NCBI GenBank assembly: GCA_903813345.2
Contig: CAIIXF020000005.1
Coordinates: 20,835,375-20,899,374 of the forward strand
Direction: 5' to 3'
Length of the DNA stretch: 64,000 nucleotides
From: Owenia fusiformis
Taxonomy: Eukaryota > Annelida > Polychaeta > Sabellida > Oweniidae
The position numbers were made by a program, and so were the translations under genes. This document shows positions 1 to 11,530 of this stretch, one piece after another (positions within the stretch are counted from its first letter, which is position 1; every line of letters starts with the position of its first letter). The notes beneath the pieces are model-generated. The model saw nothing but the letters and a program-made list of their open reading frames with translations. It had not been told where the DNA came from and did not search any database.

Positions 1-700
1 CTTAAGTTGTTCTCTTTTTTTTGCTTGGAATGAGCATTGAAACACTCTTTCAAATAGCCACAGAGAAAGATGTTTGAGGATGACGATGGCAGAAAAAACA
101 CAGATAATCAGATCAATTATCGGCAAATGATTCAGGAGCTACCTTCCAGAGTTAGGCAGGCTTGCCTGGAGACCAAATGATATCCAAATGAAAGCTACAG
201 TGGTCTCAAATTGATACACACAACAAAAACAACACTGGAATCCCAACCAATACAGTTTCTTGAACCTCTGACCTCTCTGTATAAGGGGGCTATAAGACAT
301 TGTGAGGGCCTCCCTATTCACCATATTTGACGGCCCATACTTTTTTCTCTGAGGCTATTTGAAGGACCATTTTTATGCTAAACCCAAGCTAAGAGACCTA
401 GGACAACTTAAGACCAGCATCCGAACAGAAATCAAAACATTCCACCAGAAATATAAAATGTTATGAACAATGTAGTAGTAAGGATGCAGACTGTCATCGA
501 AATATGAGGTTACATTGAATATGTGGTGTAAAAGGTAACGGGTTAAAGTATCAAAAAGGCAAAACTGAATTAAAAACTGTATATAGGAGGAAAAACTTTC
601 ATCTTTTATCTACAAGACCATGCAAAAAATGTCTGAAAATATTGATTGGTTTGTCTATGGTGTTGATATACTTTTGGGTACATTTTTTTGAGACACCCTA
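1..700 (+). mobile_element. Tc1/mariner-type element, right part
   Basis: The right end reads TTTTTTGAGACACCCTA followed by TA. This matches the right terminal repeat of the element at 25621-26287 (TTTTTTGAGACACCCTGTA), so both belong to one TA-targeting family. The left end lies outside the window. The body holds remains of the C-terminal half of a transposase on the plus strand (see 340-540). The copy is decayed and cannot be autonomous. Family assignment rests on the terminal repeat plus the transposase remnant. Confidence 0.7.
340..540 (+). pseudogene. Tc1/mariner-type transposase C-terminal remnant
   Basis: One frame reads a stretch like GYLKDHFYAKPKLRDLGQL followed by a Lys/Thr-rich helix. 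This is the usual shape of the region after the last catalytic acidic residue in IS630/Tc1/mariner transposases (LWGYLK, then a proline, then DL). The frame is interrupted by stops on both sides and the catalytic core is not readable. Transposases of this family cut and paste DNA at TA sites; this copy would make no active protein. Confidence 0.55.
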
Positions 701-973
701 TATATGTCGAAATATAAGCATAAATGTCACAGTTTGAAGGATAAATGGAAATATAAACACTGCCGGTAAATATTCTGACAAAAAGCTTTCGGACTTTTCT
801 CTTCTATTACTAAAGGTAGATTGATAGTGATGACTTTGATTTTAGCCCATTCAGAATCCGAATGATGTTTGTATTTTCCACGCTTAGGGCATTTATTTGA
901 ATATTCTTGTATGGCTTTTTCAACTTCAATTTGTAGGGATATCATTGTCGTCAACAGTTCTTGCCTTTGTTGG

Positions 974-1051
974 CCAACAACAAAATGTTAGACATTTAGT
1001 TTGAATTATCGCCCAACAACAAAATGTTAGACATTTAGTTTGAATGATCGC
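974..1051. repeat. 39-bp direct repeat, two copies
   Basis: A 39-bp unit starting CCAACAACAAAATG occurs twice head to tail with almost no differences. The flanking stretch (701-1286) has no gene I can support. It includes a CG-rich patch around 1135-1205 with repeated CGCGA words. Confidence 0.8.
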
Positions 1052-1221
1052 CAAACAACACTGGAGGAAACGTTTTACACCGAATGAAACATATCAAAAG
1101 TCCCGGGCCAAATCCCAAGGGATTTAAAAGACCAATTTCGCGACGATAAATGTTCGCGATTTTACTACATTCGCGAACAAAGCGAAATTAAATCGCACGC
1201 GAACAATACCCGGAGTACAGT

Positions 1222-1278
1222 TACATGTGACTCAATTGAGGAATGCAGAAATTCCCAACATGTACCCTGGCCTTAATA
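1222..1278 (+). repeat. Solo fragment of the foldback MITE seen at 60.8-61.2 kb
   Basis: Shares a run of about 50 bp (ACTCAATTGAGGAATGCAG ... CCTGGCCTTAAT) with the right arm of the foldback element at 60793-61196. Only one arm is present here. It lies just before the first tandem unit. Confidence 0.7.
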
Positions 1279-2248
1279 CGTTGGCACACTTACTCAGTAA
1301 TGATTCACTTTTAAAGTTCACTTTAAGTTCTACTCCAGATCTAAATTTTGAAGGTCTGAAGTCTTGTGTTCATTTTACCTACAGTTGTAGATTGAAGGGT
1401 CTTTTCTTTTGGGCGTAGTGTTAATTTCAATTGAAAGGTATCCCGGGAAAAGTATTCATTCAGGTGCAGTCTTCTTGCCTTGGAGAAAACAAAAAGAACC
1501 ACAAAGGGAAAACCACAGAGAATCTACAATTGGTGCTACCTACATGTATCCGCAGCATTTGTATCTACATACCTCTTGCCTTTTATGTTAGTCTCAGCTT
1601 GGAGAGAACAAAATGAAACACAAAAGGAAAACCACAGAGAATCTACAATTTGTGTTACCTATCTGCAGCATTTATATCTACATACGATCTTGTTAAAGGT
1701 ACTGTAACACATAATCAGTTCTATCATGATTTTGCTCTCTGGTTCATTACAGTTATTCCACAATGACACATTTTTCAATTGTTGGGATTCTAATCCCATT
1801 GTTGGCACATGTATGTTTGGCAAACATTTTTTCTAATAAATACATTAAATGATGACTGCCCTGATTTCACTTAATGTACAAATGTACCATGAAGCCATGT
1901 TTCATTATTTTCACATGTGGTCTGTGATAGTTGCCTGAATCAATCCTACTTCACATTGAGCCAAGTCAAGATGGCAACTGCTTTGAAATACGAAACACCA
2001 CATTTCAATTTAGTCTTAAAGAATATACATATACTCCACGATTCCATAATTCCTACAGAGTTACATCTGCCCAAGCAGTTAGTTGACTTGATGATATAAA
2101 TCTTGAGCCGGGAGGGGTACAAGGCTATGACAAATTTACGAGAGTCAATGAAAGGAATGTCTTGGCATTCCCTCCTCCGCTTGCATTGGAAGTGACTCGA
2201 TCAAGTTGCATCCTTGTATTTTTCATTTTCTTATCTTGTATCTTTCAG

Positions 2249-2550
2249 GTACAACTATGAGAGAGATGCAGCGAACACACTAAGTTAGGGCGACAGCTGG
2301 ATCAGTCGTTCGACAACTTTGAGCCATCAGGTCCAGTCCAAGTAAACAGTATCATGGGCGAGAGGTGTTCGTGTTCCAATCACCAAAGCACCAAAGTAAG
2401 TACATTTTTTTATTCAATTATTACATCAGTTTAGTTCTCTGTTTTCAGGTTCACTTTCAGCTTGGAGATGAGGAGCCCGATGACCAACGACACAACGGAG
2501 ACAACAGCTGCGTGCCAACTAGGACTACAACCGACGTTCCTGCTACCTAA
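2249..2550 (+). other. Exon-like pair in tandem unit copy 1
   Basis: Two blocks (2249-2395 and 2461-2550) have convincing splice signals: TTTCAG before the first, AAA|GTAAGT after it, and CACTTTCAG before the second. They join in phase into an open run that ends at TAA 2550 and includes the segments LDQSFDNFEPSG and LGDEEPDDQRHNGD. The first block has an in-frame TGA near its start. Copy 2 keeps the frame despite a 9-nt indel, but most differences between copies change the amino acid, which argues against purifying selection. No family recognised. Confidence 0.3.
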
Positions 2551-2594
2551 GTTAAGTATTCCTTCCTGGTTTTGACAATATATTATTAACTTAC

Positions 2595-4296
2595 TTGAAA
2601 GTTCCGATCTACAAAATGATACCAAAGTTACAAGGGGCATCGGTTGAAAAATGTTCATCTGTTCACACTTCCTTATTGGTGCAGGAGACTATTTCAGATA
2701 ATGTCGAACAGGGTAAAATGGTAGTCATTACAATAACAGACATTCGCAAAGCCTTCGACTCTGTTTGGATAGATGGTCTATTTTTTTAAGCTCCACAAAA
2801 GTGGCGTTGTTGGAAAACTTTGGAACATATTGTACAATTTATATAAACACTATAGGTGCGCAGTTCTAGTAGGTGGTGCGCGCTCAAATTCATTTCCTAT
2901 TCTCCAAGGTGTACATCAAGGTGGCGTGCTGTCAATGCTCTTCTATCAATTATACATGTCTGACATTATTGAAACCATGATTAAACTAAGTATTGGGTCC
3001 ACCATAGGAGACACCAGCTGTGTCAGTCCATGCTACGCTGATGACATGTGTATCCTATCAAACTCATTTCAAAATATGCAAGTCCTATTGGACGCACTTA
3101 CTAAACATAGCAATCAATGGAGATATGAAGTACATCCACAAAAGTACACATATCTTGTTTTTAACAGTAAAATCGAATTGGGAGCCACTCAAAAGCTAAA
3201 CATTGGAGGTGTACCGATCGAAAAATCTAATTATGCTAAACACGTTGGTATACCACTGTCTGTAGATAATGACATCAGTAATTATGTATATGATAAATGC
3301 AAAAAAGGAAAATCTCAGTTTAATGCCCTTCTGGGAATTGGAAGTAAATGCGGAGGCCTTGTTCCCACTTCAGCATGTCAGATATACAAAACGTATTCCA
3401 TACCCTGTATGACATACGGTGCTCCGGTAATCAATTATCATCAAAAAGATATTGAACAATTAAACATAGTACAGAGAGGCATTGGACGGAGGATTCAATC
3501 CCTTTCCCAATCTGCTAGCAATCCAGTCTCAACATTTCCTCTTGGGTTACTTGATATAGACTTTTACATAGATTTCCTCCGAATGATGTTTTTCTTTAGT
3601 ATTTTACAACTCCGTTGCTCAAATATTTACAAACACATATTCACGATACGGTTGATAAAATTGTCGTATATGAAAACAAATTTTGATGTGTTTTCTCCTA
3701 TTCGTAACATGCTCATATGTGCTATAAAATACAACTTGGATAAATACATTCTCGATATGCTATACTGTAAAACTCGAATCACCAAACAAAGGTGGAAGAA
3801 AATTGTTTTTACAGAACTTTCGACAGCACAAATACAGAGGACGTTTGTTAGATCAATTATGTATACTGGTCTTGAACTATTTAGGTTGAATGATTTTAGG
3901 TCTTTGAGTCCAAATATATGGTGGTGTGTTGCCAGAAAGTTCCCTGTTGCCCTCGGTGGTTGCAAAATTATGGTTAAACTTCAGACAAACGAACATACTC
4001 TAGGAACAAAATATCGAGGCGGAGAAAACAAGTCAAAATTATGTTATATGTGTAATACGTTTCAACAGGAAAATGTAATCCATTTTATGTTAACGTGCAC
4101 AGCAAATAGCTATACCCCGTTTAGACGTAAACTAAATGAGCACTGCCAAAAGTTTGGTATAGAGATGAATATTAACAACATTTTAGGGATTAACTTTAGA
4201 AATGATCCCCGGTCTTTAGATTTTTTGAGAGGGGTTTCACTTATCGTGCAAGAGCAATACCACCTCCGTGCTTCGTGCTTGCAATGCAACTCATAA
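2595..4296 (+). pseudogene. LINE 1 reverse transcriptase (ORF2 3' part, one frameshift)
   Basis: The protein copies element RNA into DNA at the target site. Visible motifs are DIRKAFDSVW (RT motif A, catalytic Asp), QGVHQGGVLS (motif B) and CYADDM (motif C, the YADD catalytic pair). Near the C-terminus a CYMC-x8-HFMLTC pattern gives the usual LINE Cys/His cluster. The fingers domain is partly missing and the endonuclease domain is absent because of 5' truncation. The reading frame breaks at a seven-T run (2781-2787); six T would restore continuity from DGLFF to KLHKSG. The rest is open for over 500 codons, so the insertion is fairly young. Confidence 0.9.
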
Positions 4297-4434
4297 CTGA
4301 CTTATATGATTTCGGATGCGTTTTAATGCAAACCATGGGTTAAAATCTGTTGATTAATGCGTCAAGTATATCTATCTATATATTTTATATACATAAGGTA
4401 TAAACCATATGTACATACGTAATCTATATCTACT

Positions 4435-5260
4435 GTCAATTGTGATCTCTGAACAAATGATCTCTCAAATGGTTGTAATTGGACGATGAGGTAGCGGTAG
4501 CATCTTATATCGTCTGTGGTTCATTGGATGAGATGCTTACATCGACCTTGGGGAAGATGGTTTGCACTCAACTAATGAGATAAGTGTATTATATAATGTA
4601 TAAAACGTATGTAAATACTTAACCTTTTATACTTTTTCAATTATGATCTCTGTACTCTGCACAAAATGATCTCATTAAGGGTTGTAATTGGACGATGAGG
4701 TAGCGGTAGCATCTTATATCGTCTGTGGTTCATTGGATGAGATGCTTACATCGACCTTGGGGAAGATGGTTTGCACTCAACTAATGAGATAAGTGTATTA
4801 TATAATGTATAAAATTGTATGTACATACTTAACCTTTCTTAACCTAAACCTTTTTTTACTTTTTCAATTATGATCTCTGCACAAATGATCTCATTGAGGG
4901 TTGTAATTGGACGATGAGGTAGCGGTAGCATCTTATATCGTCTGTGGTTCATTGGATGAGATGCTTACATCGACCTTGGGGAAGATGGTTTGCACTCAAC
5001 TAATGAGATAAGTGTATTATATAATGTATAAAATTGTATGTACATACTTAACCTTTCTTAACCTAAACCTTTTTTTTACGTTTTCAATTATGATCTCTGC
5101 ACAAATGATCTCATTGAGGGTTGTAATTGGACGATGAGGTAGCGGTAGCATCTTATATCGTCTGTGGTTCATTAGATGAGATGCTTACATCGACCTTGGG
5201 GAAGATGGTTAGTACTCATCTAACGTATAAAGTGTGTTTTATATATTGTATATATTTTTA
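4435..5260 (+). repeat. LINE 1 3' UTR tandem repeats, four copies of about 210-220 bp
   Basis: The block containing GGACGATGAGGTAGCGGTAG recurs four times (near 4480, 4690, 4909 and 5129), each followed by ACATCGACCTTGGGGAAGATGG. Copies 2-4 are nearly identical and the last is cut short. The phrase CCTTGGGGAAGATGG also occurs in LINE 2 (near 9045), which suggests related 3' ends. Confidence 0.9.
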
Positions 5261-6149
5261 TTCTATGTTCATTTAACATTAATGTTATATCAGCATTATT
5301 TTCATTGTACACTGTATACATGTATCTCCTTTTCATAAAGGGCAATAAAGATATACATACATAGGGATAGGGGCGCCTCCCAGTTTGATATTTACTGGTG
5401 GACTTTTGTTGGCCGACCCAAATTCTTTGGTGGAGAAACTTGGACTCTAAGGTAAAGTGGGAGGGGGGTGGTTGGGTTTCTGGGGGGATAGAGTTCATGT
5501 TTCAAAATCAGAGATATGGAAGTCTACCGGTTTATATCAAATTGGGAGAAATAAATTTTAACTTTTGTAATATTCTGTAAATTTTTAGTAGTGTAAATTT
5601 AAGTAGTGTAAAGTATAATGCAAAGTTTTATGTAAAATAACAACTACTACAACATGTTTTTATCTATTTGTAGCACAGATGGTGAAGTCCCTGCGAAATG
5701 ACGATCCTGTTGAAATCACATTTTTCTTCACGAGGGGACTAGGTCGAGTTTCCAGAACTTACCATAGATGTCGCATTTTTGCCCAGTTTTATCTCTTGCA
5801 ATCAGTTGCATCCCATTAGCAGGGGGCTACTCCCAGTACTATTCCAGTTCTACTTTTAATGGGGGAGCCCTCAAGTCGCTTCACTTTTTAGTTTGTTTGA
5901 GAGGTGGTCTTCAGATTTTAGCTTGGGTTGCTTAATTCAAGTTTTTGGGAATGTATTCACTCCATAGTGTGTGTGTTGGGGGGGGGCTACTTCCAGTACC
6001 GTTCCAGTTTAATTTCATGGGGGGTCTCAAGTCACCTTTTTATTGAGTTGGATTTGATGGAGCAATGGGGATCTTTTGATTGTGGATGTGGTTGTTTAAT
6101 TCAAGTTTTTGGGAAGTCATCACTCCAGTTATTTTTTCTTGGGGGTGTC

Positions 6150-6400
6150 AAACAACCAGACAACCAACCAACCGGACATCCAACCAACCGGACATCCAAC
6201 CGACCAACCAATGACCCAATAGGCTTAATCTAACCAACCAACTTACATACTAACCAACCAACTAACCAACCAGACAACCACCAGACCACCCAATAGGTTA
6301 AAACTAACCAACCAATTAACTAATTAATCAACCATCTAACCAACACTCCACCCAACGAACCAAACAACCAACGAACCAGACAACCAACGAACCAGATGAC
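6150..6400. repeat. CCAA-rich low-complexity stretch
   Basis: Degenerate runs of CCAACCAACCGGACAT and AACCAACC. The same stretch appears at 11220-11450 in copy 2 of the tandem unit, with small length differences. It codes for nothing recognisable. Confidence 0.85.
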
Positions 6401-6423
6401 CAAGATCATGGATCTAGTGCTTA

Positions 6424-6498
6424 GTATTGTATTGTATTGTATTGTATAGTTTTGTATTGTTTTTATTGTATTGTTTTGTTTTGTATTGTATTGTATTT
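6424..6498. repeat. TATTG microsatellite
   Basis: Pentanucleotide TATTG array with a few variants. The counterpart in copy 2 is at 11473-11522 with a different length. It marks the junction between successive tandem units. Confidence 0.9.
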
Positions 6499-7246
6499 CG
6501 TTGACCAATACTTACTCAGCAATGATTCAATTTTAAAGTTCACTTCAAGTACTACTCCAGATCTAAATTTTGAAGGTCTGAAGACTTGTATTCATTTTAG
6601 CTACAGTTGTAGATTGAAGGGTCTTTTCTTTTGGGTTTTCATGTTAAAATTGTGGGCTTAGTTTCGGGGTTTTCTTTCTTTTTAATTGAACCATCGCTGA
6701 TCTTTTCCTTAAATGTACTTTCAGGTGCAGTCTTCTTGCCTTGGAAAGAACAAAAAGAACTACAAAGGGAAAACCACAGAGAATCTACAATTTGTGCTAC
6801 CTATCTGCAGCATTTGTATCTACATACCTCTTGCCTTGGAGAGAACAAAAAGAAACACAAAAGGAAAACCACAGAGAATCTACAATTTGTGCTACCTATC
6901 TGCAGCATTTATATCTACATACCATCTTGTTAAAGGTACTGTAACACATAATCAGTTCTATCATTTGAGATTGTTGGGATTCTAATCCCATTGTTGGCAC
7001 ATGTATATTTGGCAAACATTTTTTTCTACGGAGTGGCTCCAGGACCGACAATTGTCGGTACTGGAGACTGTCCAGGGGTATTTGCTAGGGTACCGACAAT
7101 TGTCGGCACTCTATCGTCACCTAGTAGTGCCAGATAGAGAACCGACAATTGTCGTTACGCAAGTGGCTACTACGTGTTTTTGCTAGAGAGCCGACAATTT
7201 CATAAATAAATCGACTACTTTTACTTTTGGAAATAACCTCATCACT

Positions 7247-7312
7247 GGTAGCCTCGTGGTTAGCGAGCACGACTCGTACACACTCGGCTCCGAGTTCGAA
7301 TCCCGGCAGGAC
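7247..7312 (+). repeat. tRNA-derived (SINE-head-like) segment
   Basis: Contains an A-box-like GTGGTTAGCGAGC and a B-box-like GAGTTCGAATCCC at tRNA spacing. CTCG-TGGTTAG-CGAG forms a D arm, and CCGAG-TTCGAAT-CCCGG a T arm with one mismatch. The acceptor stem pairs only partly. A T-run follows about 12 bp downstream, as in RNA polymerase III units. I read it as a SINE head or decayed tRNA pseudogene carried inside the TIR element, not a working tRNA. Confidence 0.55.
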
Positions 7313-7724
7313 CTACCTTTTTCTTTTGAACTTGTAGTGAGCCATAATTTATTTCGACAAAAATTGATTCAACTTCCATCAAAATTGTCCTACAAGCTTC
7401 AATTAAAAAAATTTTAAAGCTCTTTTCTTGTTCTATCTAATGGGTCGATATATACAGTTAGGGGAGGGGATGCTTTCGCCCCCGTCGCTCTCTACCCTTA
7501 CTACGCCATGGCACAGGAGAAATATCTAATTTGAAATATATCACTGTTTACTTTGCGTTTGGTAGCTCTCTCATGCGAGATGGAATCGTGACTAAGGGAG
7601 CCAAATGCAACTTCCATCAAAAATTGTGCTATAAGGTATGACGTACCGTAATCCAACACCAAATTCGAAAATTCATAACAATACTTTGCACATATGGCGT
7701 TAGTGACCAACTATGAAACGCTTA

Positions 7725-7741
7725 CCCCCCCCCCCCCCCCC
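7725..7741. repeat. Poly-C run
   Basis: About 17 consecutive C residues within the TIR element; an assembly or length-variable site. Confidence 0.9.
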
Positions 7742-8862
7742 ATAGTGTTATATATCAAAATGCACCTGTCCATATAGGGGTTCGATTGACCCACATCAAA
7801 TTATAGGGAGTCAGGTTACTTTTTGAGATATCAGCGTCCGTTTATTGTAACTCGCGTTTGCTACCACTTCCTCAATTCTGATATGACGGGCAAACGCGTA
7901 GTAAACATGCTCACGTTCGGAACTATTTTGACCTACATCGCTATTTTCGTAATTCAAATGAAAGTTGAACTCCTCTTTATTTTGATACCAAATAGTGCCA
8001 TACTAGGTACTCTAGAAGCCAACTATGGGTTATTTAGAACGATACCACAGGCTTTTAAATGGACTATATAGGGGTCATACCTTTTGGCGGATGGATATGG
8101 AACCTCATACCATAAGCTTCAAATAAAAAACATTCTAGCTATTTTCTTCTATCTAATGGGTAGCAAACGCCCGTTTCTACGCCTGATCGGCTCAGGAGAA
8201 ATATCCTGTCTGTTTAGAATATACTGTATATAGCCGTTTACTCTGCATTAATAGCTTCTAACGTCTTACTTGTTCATGTTTTTATTGGGTTTTCAACGTT
8301 TGCTACCATTCCCTGTTCCCGGGCTACCATTTTTTGACTGGGTTTGGTAATTCCCGGGTAACCGGGGCTAATGCCCTCCCCGGGTTTTGCACTTGTTCCC
8401 AAAATATCCGTATGATATCTGAAATATCCCCCCGCGCATTGCGCATGCGCCAGAAAATTCGAAAATCAATATTTGTCGGTCCTCTAGCGTGTAAACACAG
8501 CATATCTCCCGTACCGACAATTTATTTGTCGGTCCTCTAGCGTGCCACCACATCAGAGTCTAGAGTACCGACAATTGTCGGTACTCTAGCCTTTACGTTT
8601 TTTCTAAGAAATACACTAAATGATGACTGCCTTGATTTCACTTAATGTACAAATGTACCATGACGCCATGTTTCATTATTTTCACATGTGGTCTGTGATA
8701 GTTGCCTGAATCATTCCTACTTCACATTGGGCCAAGTCAAGATGTCAACTGCTTTGAAAAACGAAACACCACATTTCAATTTAGTCTTAAAGAATATACA
8801 TATACTCCACTATTCCATTCTTCCTACAGAGATACATCTGCCCAAGCAGTTAGTTGACTTGA

Positions 8863-9926
8863 CATTAGGAGCTTTAGTTTATAATATGTGCAATAAGAGA
8901 TCTCTTAATATTGATAGGCTATAATCACTAAATGAGTATGCATGTCACCTAAGTTTCCTTTATAAAATATTTATTTAAAATGTATCTAGTCAGAAACTCC
9001 TTGGTTTTATGATGCCTCTTTTTAGTGCTTCGAGCTATCAACCTTGGGGAAGATGGTCTCAATTCACTACTGCAGAGGTGTATATTATCTATGGGGTTCT
9101 TTTTTATTTATTCACTGCTCATGCAAATCACATTTAGTGCAATATATGTATTTATTACTCAATATGCATCTCACATTTAGTGCAATATATGCATTTATTG
9201 TAATATTTGTCTTCAAACATATGCATTATGTATTTCACATTTAGTGCAATATTCATATTAATTGTAATATTTGACCATATGCAATATACTACTTACATTT
9301 AGTGCAATATATGTATTTATCATGCAATATGCATCTCACATTTAGTGCAATACATGTATTTATTGTAATATTTGTCTTCAACCGATGCATTGTGTATTTC
9401 ACATTTAGTGCAATGTTTATATTTATTGTAATATTTGACCATAGTGCAACATGCTACTTACATTAAGTGCAATATATGAATTTATTGTTATAACAGTCTT
9501 CGACCATATGCATGATACAATTCACATTTAGTGCGATATTTGTATTTATTGTAATTTTTGACCATATGCAACATGCTACTCTCATTTAGTGCAATATATG
9601 TATTTAATATAATGATTGACAATATCATTCCATGAACTGCTTATTTATTTATGCCAAACTGATTAATCAGACTGAATTTATATCATTGGTTATTAATCAT
9701 GTATAAATTTTTACCAGGGACATTTTTTGTCTCTGTCTTTATGAGTGTTGACCCAAGCTGCGCATTGGGGGTAGTAATGGGTGACACTCAGATATAATGT
9801 ATACTGTGTCTCATAAGTCGGCACCGGCTGGTGATGTTACAAAATGTTGTTTTTATTATGTATTTTGTATGTATATTGTAATGTCAGTGACACAAAAATA
9901 AACTATTTTAAACTAAACTAAACTAA
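8863..9926 (+). mobile_element. LINE 2: 3' end of a non-LTR retrotransposon
   Basis: Defined by comparison with copy 1, where the flanks join directly near 2090. The six-base repeat ACTTGA sits at both ends (8857-8862 and 9927-9932), a likely target duplication. The insert has about 14 codons of a reading-frame end (YNMCNKRSLNIDRL, stop near 8924), then a tandem array of roughly 70-bp units around ACATTTAGTGCAATAT (9120-9600). It ends in a TAAAC tail after AATAAAC. Severely 5'-truncated. Confidence 0.8.
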
Positions 9927-11530
9927 ACTTGATGATATAAATCTTGAGCCGGGAGGGGTACAAGGCTATGACAAATTTACGAGAGTCAATGAAAGGAATG
10001 TCTTGGCATTCCCTCCTCCGCTTGTATTGGAAGTGACTCGATCAAGTTGCATCCTTGTATTTTTCATTTTCTTATCTTGTATCTTTCAGGTACAAATATG
10101 AGAGAGATGCAGCGAACACACTAAGTTAGGGCGACAGCTGGATCAGTCTTTCGACAACTTTGAGCCATCAGGTCCAGTCCACGTAAACAGTATCATGGGC
10201 GAGAGGTGTTCGTGTTCCTGTCACCAAAGCACCAAAGTAAGTACATTTTTTTTATTCAATTATTACATCAGTTTAGTTCCTCTGTTTTCACGTTCACTTT
10301 CAGCTTGGAGATGAGGAGTCCGATGACCAACGACACAACGGAGACAAAAGCTGCGTGCCAACCAAGACTACAACATGTACAACCGACGTTCCTGCTACCT
10401 AAGTTAAGTATTCCTTCCTGGTTTTGCATAGGGATAGGGGCGCCTCCCAGTTTGATAATTACTGGTGGACTTTTGTTGGCCGACCCATATTCTTTGGTGG
10501 AGAAACTTGGACTCTAAGGTAAAGTGGGAGGGGGGTGGTTGGGTTTCTGGGGGGATAGAGTTCATGTTTCAAAATCAGAGATATGGAAGTCTACCGGTTT
10601 ATATCAAATTGGGAGAAATAAATTTTAACTTTTGTAATATTCTGTAAATTTTTAGTAGTGTAAATTTAAGTACTGTAAAGTATAATGCAAAGTTTTATGT
10701 AAAGTTTTATGTAAAATTACAACTACTACAACATGTTTTTATCTATTTGTAGCATAGATGGTGAAGTCCCTGCGAAACGACGATCCTGTTGAAATCACAT
10801 TTTTCTTCACGAGGGGACTAGGTCGAGTTTCCAGAACTTACCATAGATGTCGCATTTTTGCCCAGTTTTATCTCTTGCAATCAGTTGCATCCCATTAGCA
10901 GGGGGCTACTCCCAGTACCATTCCAGTTCTACTTTTAATGGGGGAGGCCTCAAGTCACTTCACTTTTTAGTTTGTTTGAGCGGTGGTCTTTTAGATTTTA
11001 GCTTGGGTTGCTTAATTCAAGTTTTTTCCATAGTGTGTGTGTTGGGTGGGGGGGCTACTTCCAGTACCGTTCCAGTTTAATTTCATGGGGGGGTCTCAAG
11101 TCACCTTTTAATGAGTTGGATTTGATGGAGCAATGGGGATCTTTTGATTGTGGATGTGGTTGTTTAATTCAAGTTTTTGGGAAGTCATCACTCCAGCTAT
11201 TTTTTCTTGGGGGTGTCAAACAACCAGACAACCAACCAACCGGACATCCAACCGACCAACCAATGACCCAACCGACTTAATTTATTAACACTTACTTACT
11301 AACCAACCAACTAACCAACCAGACCTCCACCAGACAACCCAATAAGTTAAAACTAACCAACCAATTAACTAATTAATCAACCATCTAACCAACACTCCAT
11401 CCAACGAACCAAACAACCAACGAACCAGACAACCAACGAACCAGATGACCAAGATCATGGATCTAGTGCTTAGTATTGTATTGTATTGTATTGTATTGTA
11501 TTGTATAGTTTTGTATTGTATTTCGTTGAC

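Larger units (their letters stand above)
2575..5359 (+). mobile_element. LINE 1: 5'-truncated non-LTR retrotransposon
   Basis: The boundaries come from comparison with the empty site at 10426/10427 in tandem unit copy 2: the sequence departs after GGTTTTG and returns at CATAGGGATAGG. The insert starts inside the reverse transcriptase reading frame, so it is 5'-truncated as is usual for LINEs. It ends with a short ATAC-type tail after AATAAAG. No clear target duplication is seen. It inserted after the tandem duplication arose. Confidence 0.9.
1287..6506. repeat. Tandem unit, copy 1 (carries LINE 1)
   Basis: Apart from the LINE at 2575-5359, this copy matches 6507-11530 along its whole length. 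Shared landmarks in the same order are: the start at CTTACTCAG, a block GGTGCAGTCTTCTTGCCTTG, GGCAAACATTTTTTCTA, the exon-like pair, GGGATAGGGGCGCC, a CCAA-rich stretch, and a TATTG microsatellite. Without insertions the unit is about 2.5 kb. A third, partial copy follows at 11531. The unit leads into the P-type transposase exons and may be a duplicated piece of that locus. Confidence 0.85.
7029..8597. mobile_element. Non-autonomous TIR transposon with 9-bp target duplication
   Basis: Flanked by identical 9-bp direct repeats TTTTTTCTA (7020-7028 and 8598-8606); the empty site is intact in copies 1 and 3 (near 1829 and 12024). Its ends are inverted repeats of about 45 bp, each containing ACCGACAATTGTCGGTACT. 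A 9-bp duplication fits Mutator-like elements. No transposase reading frame is present. The palindrome CCGACAATTGTCGG or part of it recurs inside each end (near 7092, 7141, 7190, 8475 and 8514). The interior includes a tRNA-like block and a poly-C run. Confidence 0.8.
6507..11530. repeat. Tandem unit, copy 2 (carries a TIR element and LINE 2)
   Basis: Matches copy 1 once two insertions are removed (7029-8597 and 8863-9926). Its exon-like pair is at 10090-10236 and 10304-10402 with the same splice signals, ending in TAA. It retains the empty site for LINE 1 at 10426/10427. A second exon-like acceptor (TTTGTAG before an ATGGTGAAGTCC block near 10753) is also shared with copy 1 near 5674. Confidence 0.85.

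Noticed and set aside
5220-5580. Small frames rich in Gly/Trp around the GGGGGG stretch (repeated at 10465-10647)
   Set aside because: They are identical in both tandem copies because the unit is duplicated, not because of coding selection, and show no family.
6424-6498. TATTG array as telomere-like repeat
   Set aside because: It is an internal microsatellite repeated with the tandem unit and is not a known telomere sequence.
7247-7312. Functional tRNA gene
   Set aside because: The acceptor stem pairs over only about five positions and the anticodon arm does not fold well; it lies inside a transposon.
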